Origin: Selaginella moellendorffii
Taxonomy: Eukaryota > Streptophyta > Lycopodiopsida > Selaginellales > Selaginellaceae
Direction: 5' to 3'
Assembly (NCBI RefSeq): GCF_000143415.4
Contig: NW_003314305.1
Coordinates: 1,274,834-1,338,833, forward strand
Length of the DNA: 64,000 nt
Below, piece after piece: positions 27,422 through 38,039 of the stretch. The notes under the pieces are model-generated. The model was not told the origin of the DNA and made no database searches. It worked only from the letters and a program-made list of their open reading frames with translations. The translations under genes were made by a program, and so were the position numbers. Each line of letters starts with the position of its first letter. Position 1 is the stretch's first letter.

Positions 27422-28077
27422 AATGGGGAGGCCTCCTCGCCGGAGCAAAGAGGGACTCACGAAAGGCCCCCGAGAAGCTCGTCGCTGACATTCGGAAACA
27501 CGGTCACAAGAATCGCTACCGGAGAAAGCGGGTGAATCGATTTTCTCACATCTTGTTTCTCCTAGATCTTGCGAGCAGGACTCAATCGTTGCGGTGCAGG
27601 CTGCGATGGACAAACTATCTCCGGCCGGATATAAAACGAGGCGGGATCACAGCCCAAGAAGAGCTTCTCAACATCTGGCTGCATTCAATCCTGCGAAAAC
27701 GGTAACAGTTTGTAGAGTTTTACCTCTAAATTCTTGCGTTCTCTAAGCTCTTGCGTGTTTCACTTTCAGGTGGTCCGTGATCGCATCGCACATTCCTGGA
27801 CGAACTGACAACAAGATTAAAAACTACTGGAACACACACCTCAAGAAGCAATTGTTGCAAATGGGAATCCTGTGGTTCTGTTCTTCCTGATGGCAGCTAT
27901 TTCCACCTCGACGCTCGCTTCAATCCTGAGGAGTACCTCCTCTCTCGGACGATGAGAATGATCCATACATTGCTGAAAGGTGACGCACCTGGTAACCAGA
28001 TAAATCCTCTACAAGGAAAACGAATGTTAGAAACGAGCGAGTTTTGGACGACCATTTTAAAGGCTGTTGAAATGTGA
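27422..28077 (+). pseudogene. R2R3-MYB pseudogene, right arm of palindrome P1
   Basis: Plus-strand mirror of the left-arm relic, extending further 3'. Exon 1 ([16 protein letters not shown]) has the same internal deletion. The exon-3 equivalent has [20 protein letters not shown], with N-K-I replacing N-E-I, then [12 protein letters not shown] deletion then removes the IDPLTHRS segment, and the tail ends in [12 protein letters not shown] followed by a stop. The shared exon-1 deletion shows that both arms derive from one already broken copy. Confidence 0.75.
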
Positions 28078-28149
28078 CACTGTATTCTCGGAACTTCTGG
28101 AGAAGAAATAAGAAGCGTCAGTAATCATACAAATAAAACTCGCTTACCA

Positions 28150-29395
28150 TCGTGTTACTTCCAGTTGAGAACAAATGGTCTGCATACACCGGTTTTTGCC
28201 TCCTCCTTTTGTGCCTTGTCGTAAGCTTTACCACTGTAATCTCTCCGGGCTAGATCTTGTAAGAAACGTCTCAAGCGGTTCTCAGCACGGACGCATTTCG
28301 TTGATCGATGCTCCCACAGCGGATCCTTCATTGGAAGCTTGTCTCTCATGTAAATCCTTCCCTTGAGGTTCTTTATAAGCCACCGGAGCTCCTGAAACAC
28401 GAAAGAAACGTATTTAAGTGTTTATCACAAAGACAAACTCACCTCTCTGTCAAACATCTCGTATGGTAAACAATGGATGTCATTGTGGATATTCAAGTTT
28501 CCGGACATGAGGCCATCAAACCATTTGTCAGACAAGCTCATGGTATACTCTTCCATCTATGAAAAATCATTCTTGATTAGAAAGATTTCAAAAGGACCTC
28601 ATGCATACCTCATTGTCTCTAATTCCTCCAATTCTCTTGATGGCAGGCTCTTCGCGTTGCAGACTATGCAAAACATACTCCACCACAGAAGGGCTGGCAT
28701 TGTGAAGCAAACCCGCTGCATTCAGACAAGAACATCTATCATCCATCACAAGAAAGAATGAGCTCTCACCCAAGTAGTTATAGAGCCTTCGCTTTCCAAC
28801 CAAAACTCCAGTGGCTTCCATCTTCTGGAAAAAAGGACCAAAAAGACCATTTTTTAGATAGATTGTGATGGTCGAAGGGAGAAAAACTACCTGGAGCGTC
28901 ATAACAGCATCATAGCATTCGTCCGGTAAGCATCCCCATCTTCGAAACAAAGAACAAAAAGGAAAGGTAAAAAGAGACGAAAAAATGGAACCAAATAACC
29001 AAAGAAACAAGGAAAAAAATGCAAAGAGAAAGAAAAATCACTCACTTGATAGCATTGTTGAGGCTCGTTGTGGAGAATGTAGCAAGAATTTTGGCCATAT
29101 GCAAAGACCAACGTCCCCTCTTCTTGAGCAGCGATTTGCATTTCCTAGTCGGCTCAAAATCCCCCTCGGGATCACTCTCGATGTCCCAATCGTCCAGCGG
29201 CTTCTTTGGTGCCAATGGCGGCTTCACGGGAATCCCCGCCCCAATCTTCGGTCGCTTGGATCTCTCCTGGAATCCTCTGCTGAAAAGGAGCAGCGCGGCA
29301 TACCTCCAATCCAATACTCCAATGCGCCTCTCCAATCCAGTCGTGGATCGTCCAGCTAGCGCCCGCGACGCGATCATGAACCCTAGAAATAATTT
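28150..29395 (-). CDS. Gene X: unrecognised plant protein, most complete copy
   Basis: Minus-strand exons in order: start near 29378 (MIASRALAGRSTTGLERRIG); RPKIGAGIPVKPPLAPKKPL with DDWDIESDPEGDFEPTRKCK; WGCLPDECYDAVMTLQ; KMEATGVLVGKRRLYNYLGE; SPSVVEYVLHSLQREEPAIK; MSLSDKWFDGLMSGNLNIHN; EELRWLIKNLKGRIYMRDKL; and a basic end (TGVCRPFVLNWK). I do not recognise the family. Plus-strand relics occur at 42240-43437 and 49985-51128. An insertion in exon 1 (LLFSRGFQERSK versus LLARFKR) and an exon ending differently after KKR suggest that this copy may also be decaying. The splice boundaries are my estimates. Confidence 0.45.
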
Positions 29396-29464
29396 TCCCC
29401 CCATTTCAGTGACGTCAGCGTTGCCATATATAGCCCTTTCTTGGAAGAACCCTAATAAGGTTTT

Positions 29465-30537
29465 ATGGCGAGCGAAGCGCATTCTTCGCCCGGCGCCTGG
29501 CAGCAATCGCTGGTTTGTATCGTTTGATGAACTCTCCAATCCTGAAAATCCTCTCTTACAGGCGGCAGTGAGAAGCTTGATTGGAAGAGATCTCCGTGTG
29601 TTCGTCAATCCCGCGGCGTTGGAGGCCCCGATTCAGCACGCGACTGGCAAAGGCGAGAGAAGTCCTTTCCGAGTTTTCGATTTTGATGGGTATGATTCTG
29701 ATGGGGCAGAGGAGGCCGAGAGCGATGAATTCTACGAGCTAACTCCGGAAGATTATGCCCGATTGGTGTCCAAGAAAAGAGAAGGTCGGCAGGTTCGATC
29801 GTGTTGGTTCTTCCATATGATCTTTCACTCAAAGTTTCCTTTTTGCGTTTTTTCTTTTGCCTTCCAGAGAGATTCTTGAAGACAGCAAAAATCCGTGACG
29901 CTGAGGCAGCAGCTCGTAGATCCAAGTTTGCTAAGGTACTGAAATTGTCTGGATCGCCCGACTTACATTCTTTTCCCCTCGCAGGCCACACTTCGTGTCC
30001 AGTTCCCGGATAGCATCATCGTTGAGGCCGATTTTAGTCCTCTAGATCTGGTTTTGGAGCTTGTTACAATGCTGGAAAAATTGCTGCTAAAGCCAGAGAT
30101 CCCGTTCCATCTGTGTAAGTTCTCCTCTCAAAACTCTTTTTTTGTTCTAGTTCATGAAGCTTACACTTTGAAAGACAGACACAACGCCTCCCAAGCAAAT
30201 CCTCAAGGACTACAATGTTACCATGTACGATGCTGGCTTAGTTCCAGGAGCTCTTGTTTATCTATCCTACAACAATGGTAAGGGTGTCTTTGCACTTAGT
30301 TCCAGCGGTTCTAAGGGATCTCTTTTCCTCCAGATTTCCAAGGGCCATATCTCAAGGAGATCGTCCTCGCTTCACAGCATTCGGATGAAGAATCCAAAGA
30401 CCAAGTTTTAGCTCCACCAGCGGGATCTCCTCCTCGAGTAGCGTCCCCGGAAGAAACACGACCAAGCTCTCAACAAACAGTTCCTCTTGGTAAAGGAAGC
30501 AAGCCCAGGCCCAAATGGTTGAAGCTTGGAAAATGAA
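29465..30537 (+). pseudogene. PUX1: PUX1-type UBX-domain gene, near-complete but frameshifted
   Basis: PUX1-type proteins bind and disassemble the CDC48 hexamer through a UBX domain. Later exons read cleanly: DEFYELTPEDYARLVSKKRE, then FLKTAKIRDAEAAARRSKFA, then the UBX fold ATLRVQFPDSIIVEADFSPL through PEIPFHL, TTPPKQILKDYNVTMYDAGL and PGALVYLS, then an acidic tail ending KPRPKWLKLGK. Exon 1 (ATG at 29465) differs from the copies at 42056 and 49813: ATCACG has become AGC and about five bases are inserted after CATTCT, so the frame runs into TGA. A start further upstream could rescue expression, but I see none with PUX1 character. Confidence 0.65.
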
Positions 30538-31061
30538 AAGTTTTGGAAAGTAAGTTTCGGTGATTTCGTGGAGACACGGGGTTGAGTTGTAAATTGTGGA
30601 AAAATCAATAAAAATTATATCTTGACGAATGTACATTCAAAGATCATGTTTTTAGTAAACCTTTGAAACTATTGCCCATAGAAACTTGTCTAATTTAAAT
30701 CTTACAATAATCCTTTATAAATGAAGATGTTATAGAACAACTACAAATAAATATTGAATGCCCGAGTTGTTCTGGTACATCTGGGATCTCAATGAATAGG
30801 CTGAGAGGTTGCAGCAAATTTTACAAGCTGCGAGATTTATTTTCAAAGCTTTTGAAACTATTTTATTGGACACACTGCAGAATCAAGTGGAGCAAAGCAA
30901 ACGGATGAATCAAGAACGAAAAAAGTATCTGTGTAAATTAACTATCAGGGGACAGCGGCAGCAGAGTTCAGGCATGTTCTTGCGGAACAAGATCAGCAGC
31001 TGTAGAATCTGTAGTTGAACTCGCTTCAGAGCCCGTAACAGCGCCACTTTGATTCATAGCA

Positions 31062-32043
31062 TCATGGAGGCACCAAAGATGGTGCGAACATCAAAACATA
31101 ACTCACAACTGAAAGATTCTGAGTTGGAATGCTGCTCCAGGTCTTGCTCTCATAATCCAGAAAAAACAGCTTCTCCTTGTCCGGAATCATGAAGGTGCCT
31201 TCGTAAAAACAGATAGGAAGGATAGGATAGCGTCCCTCATTGAAATCACAGCTTGCCTCCTGAACAAGTTCGTTCGATGCACAGTCCAACCTCATCAGGC
31301 TCATCTGGCCTTTTAGCACAGCCACCATGAAAAACTGAGTTGCTGTTGTTACCATCCATTTGTACACAGAATTGTCCCTGAAAGATGAGCACTCAACAAA
31401 CCATCTCATTTCTTCCATGTTGAAGCTCAAAATCCCCCACATACGGCCATGTTCGGCAGAAAAATAAGCGTTGCTGTTAGCCATCCCAACTCCATATTTG
31501 AGATTATCCCAGCCAGGAAGGTAATCCACCGTGTCCCACACTCCCGATGTTGAGTGATATACATGCAATTGGTTTTCTTCATCTCCCGCTATACAAATCC
31601 AGTAACTCTGCATGGACGGTTCCAATACCAGGGCACAATCAATATTCAGGCATATCTGTGCTGCTTCCAGGGGCGGCGGGGGAAGCACCTTGAGAGATTG
31701 GGTGAGCGGATTGAGAGCAACATAGTCACGGCCCATCTTTACAAGCCTTGACAACCCTGATGTGACCGTAGACATCCTGACGGACCCAATCCTTCTGTGC
31801 TTCAGATCCAGCAACGAACGGGTTGCAGCTATAGAGTTCCTTACCATTTCGAGTTATACCCAAGACACGAGGAGGGCAAATCTGCTTGTTTATAGAGTGG
31901 TGTGCTGAATGGAACTTTGCAAATCTTGGTGAGTCTATGAGATCCCTCCACCGTTTGCACACGGCCCTGACGCGGCGGTGCAAAACAACTGCTGGCAAGC
32001 GCTTCAAAACCTCCTCTTCAACTATGTGCACCAAGATATCCAT
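31062..32043 (-). pseudogene. F-box gene, frameshifted copy (left P2 arm)
   Basis: Same protein as the intact copy at 33716, starting MDILVHIVEEEVLKRLPAVV at 32043. Near 31740 the 17 bases that encode the GGLLFG region are missing, so the frame goes from VVKAC directly to KDGP and a stop. Downstream codons remain open in another frame down to FAPSLVPP at 31062. Several substitutions separate it from the intact copy (for example CALVLEPSMQS versus MQR). A truncated protein of about 105 residues with only the F-box is possible. Confidence 0.8.
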
Positions 32044-33715
32044 ACCTACCCTTACAGAAAGGGCTTCTTCTAGGTAACAAACCGTCAAAAAACATTCATG
32101 TACAATCCGTCCTCCTCGATCCGCTCCATTGCTATGGAGCTCCTTCCAGGCATCGCAGGAGCAGCCTCCGGCAGATGCCAAGCAGGAATTTCGAGCTTAA
32201 TCTCCCAGCTTGTACCATTTGCTGCAGCCTCTCAGCCTCTTCATGGAGATCACGGACTTACCGAAACAACTCTGGCACAACATTTTAAATCTTTAGAGCG
32301 TTGTTTCCAGATCATGTATCTGTAACGTTTTGCTTGAAACAAGTCCAAGATACCGGCAAGAAACGAACCCTGCCCTCCGAAGCCTCCCTCCCTATTCCTC
32401 TTGCAGTGGGCATTTTGCCGGTTTTACTATGCTGAGTGAACTGGATAGTGGCAAGATCGTCAGTCAGGTCCTTGGCTTTCTTTCCCGCAATTCTTAGACT
32501 TTGGAAGTCACAACCTCACACAGTGTTACCATTGTCTGTAAAGACTAACCTCCAATTCGCATTCTTTTCTCCTCGCAGGCCACACGTCATGTCCAGTTCC
32601 CGGATAGGACCATCATTGAGGCAGATTTAGTCCTATAGATCTGGTTGTGGAGCTTGTTACAATGCTGTAAAAATTGCTGCGAAAGCCAGAGATCCCGTTC
32701 CATCTATGTAAGTTCTCCTCCCAAAACTCTTTTTTTTTTTTTTTTGTTCTAGTTACATAATCTTATATGTTTGTGTTTTTATATGTTGTTATTACCTCGT
32801 CTGATCTTGGACCATATAAAATCTCTCCAAGCATCCGAAGCTGCTTGAAAGACCAGGTTTGCAAGTTTGGTGTTGTGAGCTGTGTATTTTCATTTTCCTT
32901 TTTGTTTTCTGATTGTCTTTTCACAGCGCGCATCTTCCAGGCGTAAGGAAGCTGTCATGCTGATCCAATTGTCAAACAAGGAGCGCAAGAAATTGCAGAG
33001 ATGAAGGCATCTCTCTTCAATGTTTCTATTTTCTGTTGCGATTGCACTTTAGACTCTCGTTCACGATTTCAAGCTTCCGTTGAGGCCTCCAACGCTTGAT
33101 CTTACAACTTTGTTTGGTCTCAGTCACGTCGTCTTTTGCTGGATCCTGCTATACATGCACAATTTACGCGTATGAAGGTTAGTCTTTCCAGACAATGGTA
33201 ACACTGTGTGAGGTTGTGACTTCCAAAGTCTAAGAATTGCGGGAAAGAAAGCCAAGGACCTGACTGACGATCTTGCCACTATCCAGTTCACTCAGCATAG
33301 TAAAACCGGCAAAATGCCCACTGCAAGAGGAATAGGGAGGGAGGCTTCAGAGGGCAGGGTTCGTTTCTTGCCGGTATCTTGGACTTGTTTCAAGCAAAAC
33401 GTTACAGATACATGATCTGGAAACAACGCTCTAAAGGTTTAAAATGTTGTGCCAGAGTTGTTTCGGTAAGTCCGTGATCTCCATGAAGAGGCTGAGAGGC
33501 TGCAGCAAATGGTACAAGCTGGGAGATTAAGCTCGAAATTCCTGCTTGGCATCTGCCGGAGGCTGCTCCTGCGATGCCTGGAAGGAGCTCCATAGCAATG
33601 GAGCGGATCGAGGAGGACGGAATGCAGCTTCTTGTACATGAATGTTTTTTGACGGTTTGTTTAACGTTTTTAAACTGCAAACTACCTAGAAGAAGCCCTT
33701 TCTGTAAGGGTAGGT

Positions 33716-34735
33716 ATGGATATCTTGGTGCACATAGTTGAAGAGGAGGTTTTGAAGCGCTTGCCAGCAGTTGTTTTGCACCGCCGCGTCAGGGCCGTGT
33801 GCAAACGGTGGAGGGATCTCATAGACTCACCAAGATTTGCAAAGTTCCATTCAGCACACCACTCTATAAACAAGCCGATTTGCCCTCCTCGTGTCTTGGG
33901 TATAACTCGAAATGGTAAGGAACTCTATAGCTGCAACCCGTTCGTTGCTGGATCCGAAGCACAGAAGGATTGGGTCCGTCAGGATGTCTATGGTCCCATC
34001 AGGGTTGTCAAGGCTTGTGGTGGATTGCTGTTTGGAAAGATGGGCCAGGACTATGTTGCTCTCAATCCGCTCACCCGAGCTCTCAAGGTGCTTCCCCCGC
34101 CGCCCCTGGAAGCAGCATATATATCCCCGAATATTCATTGTGCCCTGGTATTGGAACCGTCCATGCAGCGTTACTGGATTTGTATAGCGGGAGATATAGC
34201 AAAGCAATTGCATGTATATCACTCAAGATCGGGAGTGTGGGACACGGTGGATTACCTTCCTGGCTGGGGTAATCTCAAATATGGAGTTGGGATGGCTAAC
34301 AGCAACGCTTATTTTTCTGCCGAACATGACTGTATGTGGGGGATTTTGAGCTTCAACATGGAAGAAATGAGATGGTTTGTTGAGTGGTCATCTTTCAAAG
34401 ACAATTCCCCTATTCAAATTTGCTGGTCTATATACAAATGGATGGTAACAACAGCAAATCAGTTTTTCATGGTGGCTATGGTAGAAGACCAGATGGGGCT
34501 GATAAGGTTGGACTGTGCATCAAACGGACATGTTCAGGAGGCAGGCTGTGATTACAATGAGAAACGCTATCCTATCCCTCCAATCTGTTTTTACGAAGGC
34601 ACCTTCATGATTCCGGACGAGGAAAAGCTTTATTTTCTGGATTATGAGAGTAAGACCTGGAGCACCATTCCAACTCAGAATCTTTCAGTTGTGAGTTATG
34701 TTTTTATGTTCACACCATCTTTGGTGCCTCCATGA
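33716..34735 (+). CDS. F-box protein with beta-propeller-like C-terminus (intact)
   Basis: Single-exon 339-residue protein. The N-terminal F-box (LVHIVEEEVLKRLPAVVLHR, RVRAVCKRWRDLIDSPRFAK) would bind SKP1 in an SCF ubiquitin ligase. The rest has repeating blocks with buried aromatics (NPLTRALKVLPPPPLEA, HVYHSRSGVWDTVDYLPGW, MWGILSFNMEEMRWFVEWSS, LDYESKTWSTIPTQNL). They resemble the Kelch or F-box-associated propellers that recruit substrates; the substrate is unknown. It lies in the right arm of P2, mirrored by the broken copy at 31062. Its 3' flank repeats at 24540 and 30600-31060. Confidence 0.88.
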   Translation: MDILVHIVEEEVLKRLPAVVLHRRVRAVCKRWRDLIDSPRFAKFHSAHHSINKPICPPRVLGITRNGKELYSCNPFVAGSEAQKDWVRQDVYGPIRVVKACGGLLFGKMGQDYVALNPLTRALKVLPPPPLEAAYISPNIHCALVLEPSMQRYWICIAGDIAKQLHVYHSRSGVWDTVDYLPGWGNLKYGVGMANSNAYFSAEHDCMWGILSFNMEEMRWFVEWSSFKDNSPIQICWSIYKWMVTTANQFFMVAMVEDQMGLIRLDCASNGHVQEAGCDYNEKRYPIPPICFYEGTFMIPDEEKLYFLDYESKTWSTIPTQNLSVVSYVFMFTPSLVPP

Positions 34736-35254
34736 TGCTATAAATCAAAGTGGCACTGTTACGGGTTCAGCTACAGATTCTACAGCTGCTGATCTCGTTC
34801 TGCAAGAACATGCCTAAACTTTGTTGCCGCTGTCCGTGAGAGTTAAGTTACACAGATACTTTTTTTCGTTCTTGAGTCATCCGTTTGCTTTGCTCCACTT
34901 GATTCTGCAGTGTGTCCAATAAAAAAGTTTCAAAAGCTTTGAAAATAAATCTTGCAGGTTGTACATTTGCTGCAACCTCTCAGCCTTGAGATCCCGGATG
35001 TACCGGAACAACTTGGGGCATTCAATATTTATTTGTAGTTGTTCTATAACATCTTCATTTATAAAGGATTATTGTAAGATTTAAATCAGACGAGTTTCTA
35101 AGGGCAATAGTTTCAAAGGTTTACTAGAAGCATGGTCTTTGAATGTACATTCGTCAAGATATAATTTTTATTGATTTTCCACAATTTACAACTCAACCCC
35201 GTGTCTCCACGAAATCACCGAAACTTTCCATTTTCTTACTTTCCAAAACTTTTC

Positions 35255-36048
35255 ATTTCCCAAGCTTCAACCATTTGGGCTTGGGCTTGCTTCCTTTACA
35301 AACAGGAACTGTTTGTCGAGAGCTTGGTCGTGTTTCTTCCGGGGACGCTACTCGAGGAGGAGATCCCGCTGGTGGAGCTAAAACTTGGTGTTTGGATTCT
35401 TCATCCGAATGCTGTGAAGCGAGTACGATCTCCTTAAGATATGGCCCTTGGAAATCTGGAGGAAAAGAGATCCCTTAGAACCGCTGGAACTTCGTGCAAA
35501 GAGACCCTTACCACTGTTGGATAGATAAACAAGAGCTCCTGGAACTAAGCCAGCATCGTACATGGTAACATTGTAGTCCTTGAGGATTTGCTTGGGAGGC
35601 GTTGTGTCTGTGTTTCAAAGTGTAAGCTGCATGAACAAGAACAAAAAAAGAGTTTTGGGAGGAGGACTTACACAGATGGAACGGGATCTCTGGCTTTAGC
35701 TGCAATTTTTCCAGCATTGTAACAAGCTTCAAAACCAGATCTAGAGGACTAAAATCGGCCTCGGGAACTGGACACGAAGTGTGGCCTGCGAGGAGAAAAG
35801 AATGTAAGTCGGACGATCCATGGAATGACAATTTCAGTACCTTGGCAAACTTGGATCTACGAGCTGCTGCCTCAGCGTCACGGATTTTTGCTGTCTTCAA
35901 GAATCTCTCTGGAAGGCAAAAGAAAAAACACAAAAGGAAACTTCGAGTGAAAGATCATATGGAAGAACCAGCACGATCGAACCTGCCGACCTTCTCTTTT
36001 CTTGGACACCAATCGAGCATAATCTTCCGGAGTTAGCTCGTAGAATTC
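35255..36048 (-). pseudogene. PUX1 fragment (right P2 arm)
   Basis: Minus-strand copy beginning at the DEFYELTPEDYAR region (about 36046) and continuing through the AAARRSK, UBX and TPPKQ exons to the acidic tail, stopping near 35255. The N-terminal exons are missing because the palindrome breaks at 36048 into DHAD sequence. It cannot be translated from its own start. Confidence 0.7.
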
Positions 36049-36064
36049 ATCTACGAGAAATTTT

Positions 36065-36920
36065 CAGTAAACGTGCCACTGACCTTTCAGAAATTTAGTA
36101 ACAGAGTTCCGTTTATCGCTGATCTTAAGCCCAGAGTGGAGGACTTGCATAAGGTCTGTAATTCCCAGTTTGTGGTGACTCACAATATATTGCGATGTCA
36201 CAGATCGGTGGAACGCCTGGCGTTTTAAAGTATCTGCTTGAGGAGCGCTACCTCAATGGCGACTGCATCGCTGGTAACTTCAAGAAATGGAGTCATCTTG
36301 CGCAAAGTAACGTTTTTTTTCTCTCTCTCTCTCTTTTCTGGTATGTCCAATGACTGGCAAGACCTTGTCGGAAAATATATCCATCTGCCCGCCCTTGAGC
36401 GAGGGACAGGTAACTTAAAGTTTAACCTGGTGTTTCCTTGACATAATATTTTACAGGATGTCATACATCCACTCGATCGGCCTATCAAGTCGACTGGCCA
36501 CATACAGATCTTGTATGGAAACCTTGCTCCCGATGGCTCTATGCTTTCAGCGCTGTCTGAGAATCCTCAAAGCTTCAAGGTATGCTTTTTTTCTCTCAGT
36601 CCAGAGCAAGATATAAGTCACTGGTGATCGGTGAAATTCTCAGGCTCCGTGATTGTTATCAGGGGAGAAGGTCCAAGGGTGGTCCGGGAATGCCTGAGAT
36701 GCTAACACCTCATGGATCATGGATGGGATTTTGGCCGAGGACGAGCTAGCGGCACGAAAGAAAGCGTGGACAGCGCCACCTCTCAAGGCAACTCGTGGAA
36801 CGCTATACAAGGTATGAACAAAGCTAATAGAAAGCTGTCAAAAGTTTCACGGTGAATTTGATTTCCTTGCAGTACATCAAGAATGTGAAGTCCGCCTCGG
36901 AAGGGACCGATGAATAGAAA
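36065..36920 (+). pseudogene. DHAD 3'-half pseudogene
   Basis: Starts inside the exon encoding VNVPLT...[15 protein letters not shown] (TTGGACGA is missing, shifting the frame) and continues through [50 protein letters not shown] and the last exons, ending in a TAG near 36916. Large deletions remove the KEGLYFSG exon and the [12 protein letters not shown] region. It heads the degenerate collinear copy of the 53.75-58.56 kb segment. Confidence 0.8.
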
Positions 36921-37011
36921 TTTTCTGTGAGACCAAGTTTGTATAGAGAAGTTTTAACGCGCTGGTAAAGTTTTTCCAGTATTTGGCGGTCCAGTATTTT
37001 TGTTCAGCACT

Positions 37012-37078
37012 CCGACTTTAGCTCAGTTGGAAGACGTGCTCCAGACATCCTTAGGTCGCTGTTTCGATTCCTCGGAAA
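37012..37078 (+). pseudogene. tRNA-Tyr pseudogene
   Basis: Matches the functional tRNA-Tyr at 55167 at the 5' acceptor (CCGACTTTAGCTCAGTTGG) and at the T-arm (GTTTCGATTCC). The bases around the anticodon (GGACTGTAG) are deleted and the 3' acceptor is damaged. It follows the DHAD relic at the same relative place as the real gene follows DHAD. Confidence 0.8.
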
Positions 37079-37109
37079 CTCCTTTTGGAAGTGAGGTTTT
37101 TTTTTCTCA

Positions 37110-37680
37110 TATGGAATCAAGGATGGAATCGGTAGATTCCGACGTCGCCGCTTGCACTAGGCCGACCGGCGGCTGGGAGAGCCGTCGATTGCGCCAGCTG
37201 GACCACGACCCGTGGAGGATGCGTAACACGTGGGATAGAATATGCCGTTCGTACGTCACCGAGGTGTGTACCATCTGCGCCGCGGTGTCGGGGTGTGACC
37301 ACCGGTTCGTGGAGCGGCACGCCGCGGTGAAAGTGACGCAGGGTGAGATCCGGTGCCCGGCGGTGAACTGCGCGGTGAGTTTCAGCGACGAAGAGTGTGG
37401 GCGTTTGCTGTCCGAGAAGACCTTGGAAATGCTGGCCAAGCGCGTCATGGACTTGAGCATCCCGGACGGAGTATAAAGTGTATCTGTCCGTACAAGGACT
37501 GCTCCGAGATGATGAGCTGGAGGTGTCCGAGTCCACAATCGTCCAGCTCGGCATCCGCGTCGGCAGGGGCTTGTATGACGTTTCAGCTCTGCGTGACGTT
37601 GGTTGCTGAAAACGCTGGCAAAGAGGCGCCAGTATCGAGCGTGACGGTGGATGCGAACACATTAAATGCAACTATGTGAA
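37110..37680 (+). pseudogene. RBR-type E3 ligase fragment
   Basis: Decayed copy of the gene at 55364. It retains MESRMESVDSDVAA, RRLRQLDHD, VCTICA directly followed by VSGCDHRF (the intervening codons are deleted), ERHAAVKVTQGEIRCPAVNC and LLSEKTLEMLAKRVMDLSIP. It then decays through the IBR region to a stub of RING2 (RDGGCEHIKC with a frameshift). It has lost its start codon, several zinc ligands and the frame. Confidence 0.8.
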
Positions 37681-37880
37681 TGTTTTCTTTTTCTTTAATC
37701 CGTCATTAAATCAGTCAATACTTCACTTAATGACAGTTTAAATTATATGAACAATGTCTATTTTAATAAAATATATGTTAATAATGAATTTTAGACAATT
37801 CACTTTGAAAGAAAAAAATGGATTTCTGCAATTAATTGAAAGCTTTTGAAATTTTACGAACATTCAATCTAGGATTGATT

Positions 37881-37953
37881 AACCTTCATAGCTCTTTTGG
37901 TTAGAGCACCCATTTAGTAAGAAAAGGTGCTGGGTTCAAATCTCAGTGAAATA
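37881..37953 (+). pseudogene. tRNA-Thr(AGT)-like sequence, degenerate
   Basis: Contains a D-arm-like TAGCTCTTTTGGTTAGAGCA, an anticodon loop TTTAGTAA (AGT) and a T-arm GGGTTCAAATCTCAG. The layout resembles plant tRNA-Thr. The acceptor strands (ACCTTCA and TGAAATA) pair poorly and the anticodon stem is mismatched, so it is probably a pseudogene. It has no counterpart in the 56 kb segment. Confidence 0.5.
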
Positions 37954-38039
37954 AAAGTGTCTATAATAGTACGAATATTCGATCGCTTAGTGGGCTTTCG
38001 CGAAGCGCATCGAAATCCGGGGCCGGCCCGGAATAAGCA

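Larger units (their letters stand above)
25030..27880. repeat. Large palindrome P1 (arms about 25030-26130 and 26745-27880)
   Basis: The left arm carries a MYB relic (-), a 0.2 kb insert and the first bases of DHAD (+). The right arm carries the same in mirror order: DHAD start (-), insert (-), MYB relic (+). Matches are long and near-identical, for example the frame encoding MVKPVTSVSIHSRIDRSGPL on + at 25742 and on - at 27150. The spacer (about 26130-26745) holds PUX1 pieces. Transcription across it would make a hairpin RNA with about 1 kb arms. Confidence 0.8.
29726..36048. repeat. Large palindrome P2 (arms about 29726-32550 and 33177-36048)
   Basis: Each arm of about 2.85 kb contains, from outside in, PUX1 exons (+ left, - right), an F-box 3' flank, a whole F-box gene (- left, + right) and its upstream region. 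The inner edges are visible as ACCATTGTCTGTAAAGAC near 32540 and its complement near 33180. The 0.63 kb spacer carries a PUX1 exon fragment (about 32560-32710) and unrecognised sequence with a possible short exon near 32936-33000. The arms are near-identical but differ by indels, so this is a real diverged duplication rather than a sequencing artefact. Confidence 0.85.

Noticed and set aside
29019-29879. A 286-codon open frame on the plus strand
   Set aside because: Its first half is antisense to gene X exons and its second half runs through PUX1 exons and an intron. The fusion is a by-product of the divergent arrangement, not a gene.
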